This document shows, in pieces, positions 49,499 through 58,449 of a stretch of 64,000 nucleotides of DNA. Location of the stretch: NCBI RefSeq assembly GCF_001514145.1, contig NZ_KQ948661.1, positions 496,001-560,000 of the forward strand, given 5' to 3'. The position numbers and the translations under genes are program-made. Every line of letters begins with the position of its first letter. Position 1 is the stretch's first letter. Under the pieces are notes generated by a model that saw only the letters and a program-made list of their open reading frames with translations, made no database searches and was not told the DNA's origin. The DNA comes from Streptomyces canus (GTDB lineage: Bacteria; Actinomycetota; Actinomycetes; Streptomycetales; Streptomycetaceae).

Positions 49499-50646
49499 AC
49501 CGGCACCTTCAACGTCACCACGAACCCTTCGTCGTCCGGCCCGGCGTCCAGCGAGCCGCCCAGCAGCTCGGCGCGCTCCCGCATCCCCAGCAGACCGTAC
49601 CCGCCTCCGGTGGCGGTGAGTTCACCCGGCGAACCGCCCGAGTCCCGCACGACCAGCGTCACCCGGTCCTCGCCGTACTCCAGCCACACCTGGATCTTGG
49701 CCCCCGGTGCGTGCTTGCGGACATTGGTCAGGGCCTCCTGCGCGACCCTGCGCACGGCTTGCGACGCCTCGGCCGGCAACGGTCTGCGCTCACCCGAAAT
49801 GGTGCTCTCGGCTCCGTCGACCGTCCCGACGAGCTGCTTCAGGAACTCCTCCAGGGGAGTCATGTCCCCCCGCAGAGCCGACAGCGCCTGCCGCGTCTCC
49901 GCGAGACCGCCGCGGGCCATGCCCCGGGCCGCCACCACCCTTTCGAGGATCTGGTCCCGGTCCGCTCCGCCCTCGATCAGCAGCCTGGCCGCCTCCAGGT
50001 GCACGAGCTGGGCCGAGAGACTGTGGGCCAGCACGTCGTGGATCTCCCGGGCGATACGGGCCCGCTCCGCGAGTGCCGCCGATTCCGCCTCGGCCGCCCG
50101 CGCGGCCCGCTCCTGGTTGAGCAGCCGCTGCGCGTTGCCGCGGGCCTCGGCGTCCAGCCGCAGGACGTAGCCGGCGAGGGCGAGCCCCGCCGTCGTGGCC
50201 AGGGTGGTCAGCCACACGTCGTCGTTGACGGCGGCGTAGAGGGCGAGGGCAATCACGGTCACGGGCAGGGCGGCGGCGATGGGCAGCCGTTCCAGAGCGG
50301 TGACGGCGCAGCCGCACCACAGGACGAGGGCGACGACCCTGAAGTCGGCGGCCTGGGCGACGACCGCGATCGCCAGGAGAATGCCGTAGAGCGCCAGGGA
50401 GGGCCAGAGCCGGTGCTCCAGGGTGGTGCGGAAGAGCGCCCAGGCGACGACTGCGGACAGGAGGATTCCCGCCACTGCGCCGAGCACGCCCCAGCCTCGT
50501 ACATGACTGCTGTTGAAAGCGCCCCAGAGGAGCATGGCGCCCACCAGCGACCGCGTGACCCAGCCGAGCAGGCGCCGAGGACGCGTGGCCGCCTCACGCC
50601 CGAGCGCCTCCCGGGAGGGCCAGCGGGTCCAGGCGTTGTCCGTCAC
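49495..50646 (-). CDS. Membrane sensor histidine kinase, HisKA_3 (NarX/DesK-like) type
   Basis: 383 residues. Five or six membrane segments (about 28-155) with almost no external loops, so it senses a signal in or near the membrane. HisKA_3 phospho-acceptor in R-E-I-H-D-V-L-A-H-S-L (His about 202), HATPase with N-V-R-K-H and G-G-G-Y-G-L-L-G-M-R-E-R. Its start overlaps the stop of the upstream membrane protein gene. Partner of the NarL-type regulator. Confidence 0.9.
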   Translation of the reverse strand: MTDNAWTRWPSREALGREAATRPRRLLGWVTRSLVGAMLLWGAFNSSHVRGWGVLGAVAGILLSAVVAWALFRTTLEHRLWPSLALYGILLAIAVVAQAADFRVVALVLWCGCAVTALERLPIAAALPVTVIALALYAAVNDDVWLTTLATTAGLALAGYVLRLDAEARGNAQRLLNQERAARAAEAESAALAERARIAREIHDVLAHSLSAQLVHLEAARLLIEGGADRDQILERVVAARGMARGGLAETRQALSALRGDMTPLEEFLKQLVGTVDGAESTISGERRPLPAEASQAVRRVAQEALTNVRKHAPGAKIQVWLEYGEDRVTLVVRDSGGSPGELTATGGGYGLLGMRERAELLGGSLDAGPDDEGFVVTLKVPV

Positions 50647-51167
50647 ACGCGTTCCTTCCCCGTGGACCGGAACATGGGCTCACCGTACGCCGGGGCGGGT
50701 GCTCCGGTTGGGCGCAGGGAATGTGCTCGGCTGACGAGGGTCCCGGAGCGCACGAGCAAGGTGGCCGCCAGGGCGAGCAGCAGTGCGGAAGAGTCCTGGT
50801 GGACACCGAGCGCCGCGCCGAGCGCGAACAGTCCGGCGCGCAGCCCGATGCCGACGGCCCAGACGGCACCGCTCGCCTTGGTGCTCCTGCTCCACACCGC
50901 GCCGTCCGGCTCCGTCCATATCCGGCTCGTCCAGCCCCAGCCGGCCCCGATGGCGAGGCCGGTGAGCAGCTCGGCGGTGAGCAGGGCGACCGATGTCGTG
51001 CGGTGATGGGCATCCACCAGTTCAGGCTCGCGAAGTGCCACCACGGCGAGGACGGCGGGCAACAGCCACCAGCGCCGACCGGTGTCGATCCGGCTCGCCC
51101 GGAACTGCCGGGCGATCACCACGACCACCACGACCACGATCAGCAACGCGTCGACGAGCCCGGACAT
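50643..51167 (-). CDS. DUF1453/CcdC-like small membrane protein
   Basis: 174 residues with about four to five membrane segments, the first a run of valines (L-I-V-V-V-V-V-V-V-I-A). The ATG at 51165-51167 is chosen because GGAGG lies five bases upstream; a GTG one codon earlier is too close. It is translationally coupled to the kinase gene, so it may be an accessory sensor subunit. Family assignment is moderate. Confidence 0.7.
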   Translation of the reverse strand: MSGLVDALLIVVVVVVVIARQFRASRIDTGRRWWLLPAVLAVVALREPELVDAHHRTTSVALLTAELLTGLAIGAGWGWTSRIWTEPDGAVWSRSTKASGAVWAVGIGLRAGLFALGAALGVHQDSSALLLALAATLLVRSGTLVSRAHSLRPTGAPAPAYGEPMFRSTGKERV

Positions 51168-51530
51168 CACAGCCTCCGTGAGCGAGGAAGGGTCTGCCGA
51201 CTGCGGACGCCGCCGACACCTTCGAAGCTACGGAAATCCGCAGGTCGGGAGATCGGAGCAGGGGTGGATCACGGGTGGATTCCCAGCCACCGGGACCGTC
51301 CACCCACGGGTGGAGAGGCCAGCCCACAGCCCCGAGCGCAACCCCGGAGCCCACCACCCGACCCGAGGATGCCGTGCCGGCAGCGTCAGCCGCCAACCTG
51401 AAGCGGCCAAGCTGCAGTCTCCGACGGCGGAACCCTTCCGCGAGGGTCGCCGATACCAACCGCGAAAGCCGCTGGGTGCAGCCGAGACCGGTTGCAAACC
51501 CGGCCCCGGCCTCGGCCCCCAGCCCAGCCA
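51168..51530. other. Intergenic region between the NarL-type operon and parE
   Basis: 363 bases without a gene. It contains GGTGGATCACGGGTGGA (near 51260) and an inverted GTCCACCCACGGGTGGA (near 51298), so it can fold. Promoter of the membrane protein-kinase-regulator operon must lie here. The parE end has no clear terminator. Confidence 0.5.
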
Positions 51531-53654
51531 CTACGCGTCGATACGCGACCGATCAAGCGTCGCCGCCGACCCGGAGATGAACTCCTTCCGCGGCGCCACG
51601 TCATTGCCCATCAGCAGATCGAAGACCTGCTCCGCGGCCTCCAGGTCGGCGAGGTTGATCCGGCGCAGAGTCCGGTGCCGCGGATCCATCGTCGTCTCGG
51701 CCAGTTGGTCGGCGTCCATCTCGCCCAGACCCTTGTACCGCTGGATGGAGTCCTTGTACCGGACCCCCTTGCTCTGGAACTCCAGCAGCTTCTCGCGCAG
51801 CTCACGGTCCGAGTACGTGTAGACGTACTTGTCCTGCCCCTTCTTCGGCTGGACGAGCTCGATGCGGTGCAGCGGCGGCACCGCGGCGAACACCCGGCCC
51901 GCCTCGACCATGGGCCGCATGTAGCGCTGGAACAGCGTCAGCAGCAGGCACCGGATGTGAGAGCCGTCGACGTCGGCGTCGGTCATCATGATGATCTTGC
52001 CGTAGCGGGCGGCGTCGATGTCGAAGGTGCGCCCGGAGCCCGCTCCTATGACCTGGATGATCGCACCGCACTCGACGTTCTTGAGCATGTCGGTGACGGA
52101 CGACTTCTGGACGTTGAGGATCTTGCCGCGGATGGGAAGCAGGGCCTGGAACTCGGAGTTCCGGGCCAGCTTCGCGGTGCCGAGGGCGGAATCACCCTCG
52201 ACGATGAAGAGTTCGCTGCGGTCGACGTCGTCGCTTCGGCAGTCGGCGAGCTTGGCGGGCAGCGAGGAGGACTCCAGGGCCGTCTTCCGGCGCTGCGCGT
52301 CCTTGTGCTGACGGGCCGCGATACGGGTGCGCGCGGCGGCGACCGCCTTCTCCATGACGACCCGGGCCTGGGCCGCGGCGTCCCGCTTCGTGGACGTCAG
52401 GAACGCCTTGAGCTCCTTGGAGATCACGGTGCTCACGATGCGGCGGGCAGCCGACGTGCCGAGGACCTCCTTGGTCTGGCCCTCGAACTGCGGCTCGGCG
52501 AGGCGGACGGTGACGACCGCCGTCAGGCCCTCGAGGGCGTCGTCCTTGACGATGTCGTCCTCGGCTACGCGCAGCAGCTTCTTGGCGCGCAGCACCTCGT
52601 TCATCGTCTTGGCGACGGCCTGTTCGAAGCCGGCGACATGGGTGCCGCCCTTGGGCGTGGCGATGATGTTGACGAACGACTTCAGGGTCGTGTCGTAGCC
52701 GGTCCCCCAACGCATCGCGACATCCACACCGAGCTCTCGGGTGACCTCGGTGGGCGTCATCTGACCGTGGTCGTCGAGGACCGGGACGGTCTCCTTGAAC
52801 GTGCCCTGGCCGGAGAAGCGGAGGACGTCGTTGACCGGCTTGTCGGTGGCCAGGTACTCGCAGAACTCGCTGATGCCGCCGTCGAAGCGGAAGGACTCCT
52901 CGCCCTTGCTGCCGCCCTCGCCCAGGCCGTACTCGTCGCGGACGACGATGGTCAGGCCCGGCACCAGGAACGCGGTCTGACGAGCGCGCTGGTGGAGGTT
53001 CTCCAGGGAGAGCTTGGCGTCCTTGAGGAAGATCTGCCGGTCGGCCCAGTACCGCACGCGCGTGCCGGTCCGGGTCTTGGGGACCCTCTTGGTCTTGCGC
53101 AGGCCGCTCGCAGCCTCGAACTTGGCATCGGCGCCGTTCGCCGCGAAGGCACCCGGCACACCGCGCCGGAAGCTGATCGCGTGGGTCTGGCCACCACGGT
53201 CCACCTCGATGTCCAGCCGCGCGGACAGGGCGTTGACCACGGAGGCGCCCACGCCGTGCAGACCGCCGGAGGCGGCGTACGAGCCGCCGCCGAACTTGCC
53301 GCCGGCGTGCAGCTTGGTCATGACGACCTCTACACCGGACAGGCCGGTCTTGGGCTCGACGTCGACCGGGATGCCCCGGCCGTTGTCCCGGACCTCCACA
53401 GAGGCGTCGTCGTGGAGGATCACCTCGATGTGGTCGCAGTACCCGCCCAGGGCTTCGTCGACGGAGTTGTCGATGATCTCCCACAGACAGTGCATCAGGC
53501 CACGACTGTCGGTCGAGCCGATGTACATACCCGGGCGCTTGCGTACGGCCTCGAGCCCCTCGAGGACGAGCAGGTGCCGCGCGGTGTAGTTGGAACCGTC
53601 CCGGTCTGCTCCTGCCAGCAGAGCTGTGGACGGCACGGACGTTTCGGCGGTCAC
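51531..53654 (-). CDS. parE: DNA topoisomerase IV subunit B
   Basis: 707 residues from GTG (GAGGAG upstream). The GHKL ATPase domain has E-I-I-D-N-S-V-D-E-A, D-N-G-R-G-I-P-V and G-G-L-H-G-V-G-A-S-V-V-N-A-L. The TOPRIM domain has E-G-D-S-A-L-G and D-A-D-V-D-G-S-H-I-R. The C-terminus has Y-K-G-L-G-E-M. The P-L-R-G-K-I-L-N-V of gyrases reads P-I-R-G-K-I-L-N-V here. Works with ParC; from position and sequence I call it ParE rather than GyrB. Confidence 0.93.
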   Translation of the reverse strand: MTAETSVPSTALLAGADRDGSNYTARHLLVLEGLEAVRKRPGMYIGSTDSRGLMHCLWEIIDNSVDEALGGYCDHIEVILHDDASVEVRDNGRGIPVDVEPKTGLSGVEVVMTKLHAGGKFGGGSYAASGGLHGVGASVVNALSARLDIEVDRGGQTHAISFRRGVPGAFAANGADAKFEAASGLRKTKRVPKTRTGTRVRYWADRQIFLKDAKLSLENLHQRARQTAFLVPGLTIVVRDEYGLGEGGSKGEESFRFDGGISEFCEYLATDKPVNDVLRFSGQGTFKETVPVLDDHGQMTPTEVTRELGVDVAMRWGTGYDTTLKSFVNIIATPKGGTHVAGFEQAVAKTMNEVLRAKKLLRVAEDDIVKDDALEGLTAVVTVRLAEPQFEGQTKEVLGTSAARRIVSTVISKELKAFLTSTKRDAAAQARVVMEKAVAAARTRIAARQHKDAQRRKTALESSSLPAKLADCRSDDVDRSELFIVEGDSALGTAKLARNSEFQALLPIRGKILNVQKSSVTDMLKNVECGAIIQVIGAGSGRTFDIDAARYGKIIMMTDADVDGSHIRCLLLTLFQRYMRPMVEAGRVFAAVPPLHRIELVQPKKGQDKYVYTYSDRELREKLLEFQSKGVRYKDSIQRYKGLGEMDADQLAETTMDPRHRTLRRINLADLEAAEQVFDLLMGNDVAPRKEFISGSAATLDRSRIDA

Positions 53655-54028
53655 GCGGTTCGCTCCTCGCTGAATTTCAGTTGGGGCCCTTCTGGGTAAG
53701 GGCGCGGCATCGGTCGCCGCCATGAGGGTACCGAGGCCTGGTAGAGCCGTTGTAACGCCACCCTCGTGTGGAAACACAGAGTAGTCCAGGGTCGCATACC
53801 TGTTCGATCCCTCGATGGGGTGAAGTACATATCACGTTCCCTTACAGGCATGAACCATTTAGGCTCCGGGCACGTCCTCATGAACAACCGGCAACCCAGC
53901 CGGGGGGACCGACCTTGACCGACAGTGCGAAACCGTAAGACACACAGACACGCAATACGGCACATTCGCCGCCAAACCGGCAGCAGCCGGCCGCCCGGAA
54001 AATTTCTCTCTGGGTGAAGCCCCGAGCG

Positions 54029-54055
54029 GGAACGTTTTGGGGCTGGTTGGATGTT
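54029..54055 (+). promoter_or_regulatory. Candidate sigma-R-type promoter of the DUF7455 gene
   Basis: GGAAC (54029-54033), 19 bases, then GTT (54053-54055), fitting the sigma-R consensus GGAAT-N18/19-GTT except one base. It lies 42 bases before the start codon. The rest of the 442-base parE-DUF7455 intergenic region (53655-54096) is A+T-richer and holds no gene. A palindrome AGCTCG-T-CGAGCT is at about 54070-54082. Confidence 0.45.
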
Positions 54056-54096
54056 GACCCTGGTACGACAGCTCGTCGAGCTAGAGAAGAGGCGAC

Positions 54097-54327
54097 GTGA
54101 CTACTGTTCTGACCCCCGCGAGCCCGCTGACGGCCGCTGACCGCTGCGACCGCTGCGGCGCCCAGGCGTACGTGCGCGTCGTCCTGCTCAGCGGCGGAGA
54201 ACTGCTCTTCTGCGCCCACCACGGTCGCAAGTTCGAGCCGGAACTCAAGAAGATCGCCGCTGAGATACAGGACGAGACGGAGCGACTCACGTCTGTTCCG
54301 GCATCCGTATCAGAAGAAGAGCGCTGA
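54097..54327 (+). CDS. DUF7455-type small zinc-ribbon protein
   Basis: 76 residues from GTG. C-D-R-C-G-A-Q-A-Y-V-R-V and F-C-A-H-H-G-R-K-F give a C-x2-C...C-x2-H zinc site at about residues 17-41, and the tail is acidic. GAGAAGAGG precedes the start. I remember the family as a small actinobacterial one often found between parE and hrdB; function unknown. Confidence 0.85.
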   Translation: MTTVLTPASPLTAADRCDRCGAQAYVRVVLLSGGELLFCAHHGRKFEPELKKIAAEIQDETERLTSVPASVSEEER

Positions 54328-54371
54328 CACTTCGCGTCCACGACGAGCCAGCTCCGGCACAGGCCGGCATG

Positions 54372-54407
54372 AGGGCGGCTGCCCCTGTTCCCAGGGGCAG
54401 CCGCCCT
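54372..54407. terminator. Bidirectional terminator between the DUF7455 and protease genes
   Basis: AGGGCGGCTGCCCCTG (54372-54387) pairs perfectly over 16 bases with CAGGGGCAGCCGCCCT (54392-54407) around TTCC, a stable tetraloop arrangement. Confidence 0.9.
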
Positions 54408-54450
54408 TGCTCATGGTTCTGCGGGGGCGCTCAACGCCCGCGAGGCATTG

Positions 54451-55314
54451 TCACGCGGTGCCGTGGCGTGCGTCGGCCGCGTTGTGACCGTCCCAGTCCA
54501 GCGTCCGCATGACTTCGGACACACGGGTATAGACACCGGGCTGACCCGCTCGCCCACAGCCGCTGCCCCAGGAGACCAGCCCGACCAGCTTGCCCCGGGC
54601 GACCAGCGGTCCCCCGCTGTCCCCCTGGCAGGCGTCACGACCACCCTGCTCCTCCCCGGCGCACAGCATGCTGTCGGCGAGGTAGGTACCGTCGCCACCA
54701 CCCGGATAGGCCTCTCCACAGCGCGCGTCGGGCATCAGGTGCACGCGTGCCGCCCGCAGACGGCGGGCATAGTCACCCCCGCCCGTGACGTCGCCCCAGC
54801 CGTAGACCGTGGCACTGGTTCCCGGCTCGTACGCCGGGTCGCCGGCCGCCGACATGGCGATGGCCGCGTGCTGCGGCAGCGGCTCGGCGAGTGTGAGGAC
54901 GGCGAAGTCGCCCGCGTTGCTCTGCGGGTCGTAGCCCGGGTTCACCCAGACCTCACGTATGGCGATCTCCACCCCCTGATCCGAGAGCAGATCCGTACGG
55001 CCCGCGATGACACGGAAGTCACTCACCTGCTCCGGCGGCGCGCCCAGGACGTCCTCGCCCATGCAGTGGGCCGCCGTGAGCACCGTGGTCGGGCCGACGG
55101 CGACACCACCGCAGAACTGCCCCGCGCGCGTACCTCCGAACCGGTCACGGCTGGACAGGGCGACCGTCCAGGGCGCCTTGGACACGTCGACCGGGAATCC
55201 CCCGACGACGATGCTGTCGGCGGCCACGGGGGCGGCCGACGCCAGTGGTATGGCCGCCGCCACGGCCGCCAGAATCAGCGGCCGGGCCAACGCCCGGGCA
55301 ATGGGGTGACGCAT
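54451..55314 (-). CDS. Secreted trypsin-like serine protease (S1 family)
   Basis: 287 residues. Signal peptide (L-I-L-A-A-V-A-A-A-I-P-L-A-S-A) with a likely cleavage near residue 32, then a short pro-piece and I-V-V-G-G-F-P-V, the zymogen activation site of chymotrypsin-type enzymes. Catalytic His in T-A-A-H-C, Asp in N-A-G-D-F-A-V-L, Ser in C-Q-G-D-S-G-G-P, and the trypsin-specificity Asp six residues before the Ser (D-A-C-Q-G-D-S). Six cysteines fit three disulfides. An extracellular protease. Confidence 0.92.
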   Translation of the reverse strand: MRHPIARALARPLILAAVAAAIPLASAAPVAADSIVVGGFPVDVSKAPWTVALSSRDRFGGTRAGQFCGGVAVGPTTVLTAAHCMGEDVLGAPPEQVSDFRVIAGRTDLLSDQGVEIAIREVWVNPGYDPQSNAGDFAVLTLAEPLPQHAAIAMSAAGDPAYEPGTSATVYGWGDVTGGGDYARRLRAARVHLMPDARCGEAYPGGGDGTYLADSMLCAGEEQGGRDACQGDSGGPLVARGKLVGLVSWGSGCGRAGQPGVYTRVSEVMRTLDWDGHNAADARHGTA

Positions 55315-55435
55315 GCATGCTCCTCACTCCGGGGTGGTGATCGGAAACCCAGAGTCATGCAGGGAGCCTGCGCGCGCAGCACGAAGACCCGGCCCCTGAC
55401 GAGGGACCGGGCCTTGTGTGTCCTACGACTGCGAC

Positions 55436-56971
<1,536 letters not shown>

Positions 56972-57123
56972 GAACAACCTCTCGGAACGTTGGAAAACGG
57001 CTTCCGGCCCCGTCCACGGCGGACAGGAGCCGACCACCGGCCTGGGAGTGGCCGACGGCGCGGGCGTGGGGCCGGGAAGATGCACAGCGCCTGAAACGGC
57101 GTCCGTATTCCCTCCGCGGCTGT

Positions 57124-57149
57124 CACCTCTTAGGTCATCGCGCTGTTCC
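57124..57149 (-). promoter_or_regulatory. Candidate sigma-R-like promoter upstream of hrdB
   Basis: On the minus strand GGAAC (57149-57145), 18 bases, then GTG (57126-57124), one base from the consensus GTT. It lies about 155 bases before the hrdB start. hrdB is reported to have a sigma-R-dependent promoter in S. coelicolor; whether this is it cannot be settled here. No convincing HrdB-type promoter was found in 56972-57283. Confidence 0.3.
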
Positions 57150-57283
57150 CGAGAGCGTTACGCCCAATCCGCGTGGCCCGAGTCACACCCCGTAAGCAAC
57201 CAAAAACGGTCAGACATGGACAGACAAGGTCACAGGTGAGTCCCGCCCAGCAGCGCCCGGGGTGCCGTCACCGCGCCGCGCCG

Positions 57284-57325
57284 GTCGGACCCCGCAGGAT
57301 CCTGGGGAGACCTGCGGGGTCCGAC
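57284..57325 (-). terminator. Terminator of whiH
   Basis: GTCGGACCCCGCAGG (57284-57298) pairs perfectly with CCTGCGGGGTCCGAC (57311-57325) over a 12-base loop, 75 bases past the whiH stop and upstream of the hrdB promoter region. Confidence 0.88.
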
Positions 57326-57399
57326 GGAGACGGTTCGGCGGCCCAACGACGCCACTGGAGGGCGAGGACATCCTCGACCGCACTGCCCGCGGTGTGCGG

Positions 57400-58287
57400 T
57401 CAGTGCTCGCGCGGCGCGGGTACCACGCGCTCCACCTCGGGATGGACGGCGAGCAATTGACGCATCGCCGCTTCGGCTGCCGCACCGTCGCCCGCGGCGA
57501 GTGCGTCGGCGATTCGGCCGTGATGGGCGAGCGACGACTCGTTCGGCCGGTCACAGCCGGTGACCGGGCCGCCGGAGACCTGAAGGGCAGCGGAGACGAT
57601 CCCGGAAAGATGCTCCAGCATGCGGTTGCCCGCGAGCTGGATGAGCAGGGAGTGGAACTCGGCGTCGGCACGGGAGAAGGTGAGCGCGTCACCCTGACTC
57701 ATGGCGTGTCCCATGATCTCGACCATGTCGCCGAGGCGCTGCTGGACATCCGCACGGCCGTGGCCCGCGGCCAGGCGCGCTGCGAGCGGCTCGATCGTCC
57801 AGCGCAGTTCACTCAGCTCACGGCGCTGGTCGTCGCGCTGTGGCCCGAAGGCCCGCCACTCGATGATGTCAGGGTCCAGGAGGTTCCAGTCGCTGACGGG
57901 ACGCACGCGCGTGCCGACGTTCGGGCGGGCGCTGACCAGGCCCTTGGCCTCCAGGACGCGGAGCGACTCACGGACGACGGTACGGGAGACCTCGAAACGC
58001 TGACCGATCTCCTCGGGGACCAGCGGCCGGTCGGCCCCCAGGTCACCGGAGACGATCATCTGGCCCAGCTGCTGGACGAGTTGGCCGTGCAGTCCGCGCC
58101 CGCGGCTGCCAGCGGCGCGTCGGCCCACGCGGCCCAGTTCCGGGTCCGAGCCGTCCCAGATGGAGGCTCCGACGCGGCCTGCGGCCGGGGCCTCGGCATA
58201 GGGGTAGCGGTCGAGTTCGCCCGGGCCGGCCAGACCGGAATCGGCGGAGCGGGCGGCGGTCATCATGGTGTGCGCAAGGGTACTCAC
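57400..58287 (-). CDS. whiH: WhiH, GntR-family sporulation regulator
   Basis: 295 residues from GTG 58285-58287 with AAAGGA upstream. N-terminal 70 residues are variable. The GntR winged helix (about 75-140) has L-V-P-E-E-I-G-Q-R-F-E-V-S-R-T-V-V-R-E-S-L. The C-terminal FCD domain (about 150-280) has E-L-R-W-T-I-E-P-L-A and A-E-F-H-S-L. Sequence and position beside hrdB match WhiH, required for sporulation septation in aerial hyphae and thought to sense a carboxylate-like effector through FCD. A longer frame to 58440 has no conserved residues. Confidence 0.93.
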   Translation of the reverse strand: MSTLAHTMMTAARSADSGLAGPGELDRYPYAEAPAAGRVGASIWDGSDPELGRVGRRAAGSRGRGLHGQLVQQLGQMIVSGDLGADRPLVPEEIGQRFEVSRTVVRESLRVLEAKGLVSARPNVGTRVRPVSDWNLLDPDIIEWRAFGPQRDDQRRELSELRWTIEPLAARLAAGHGRADVQQRLGDMVEIMGHAMSQGDALTFSRADAEFHSLLIQLAGNRMLEHLSGIVSAALQVSGGPVTGCDRPNESSLAHHGRIADALAAGDGAAAEAAMRQLLAVHPEVERVVPAPREH

Positions 58288-58379
58288 GGATCCTTTGTCG
58301 GCGTCGCCTCCAACTCCCTTGAGGTCTTTGGTGAAAAGCACACGAAAGGGTGATCGCTCACGCCGTCGCAATTGACGCC

Positions 58380-58387
58380 TTATCGGA
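58380..58387 (-). promoter_or_regulatory. Candidate sigma-WhiG -10 element of whiH
   Basis: On the minus strand TCCGATAA (58387-58380) matches seven of eight bases of the sigma-WhiG -10 consensus GCCGATAA, about 93 bases before the whiH GTG. At the standard 15-base spacing the -35 is poor (CGGC rather than TAAA). whiH is an established WhiG target, which supports it. The rest of the 162-base gap holds no gene. Confidence 0.45.
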
Positions 58388-58449
58388 AAGAAATGCGCTT
58401 TCGCCGGGAAATTGTGCGCAGGTCGGGACCGCAAGCGCACGGAAGGTCG

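Noticed and set aside
54054..54087. Sigma-70-type promoter TTGACC ... CTAGAG before the DUF7455 gene
   Set aside because: Spacing is 21 bases or more, too long; the ECF-type GGAAC/GTT pair fits better.
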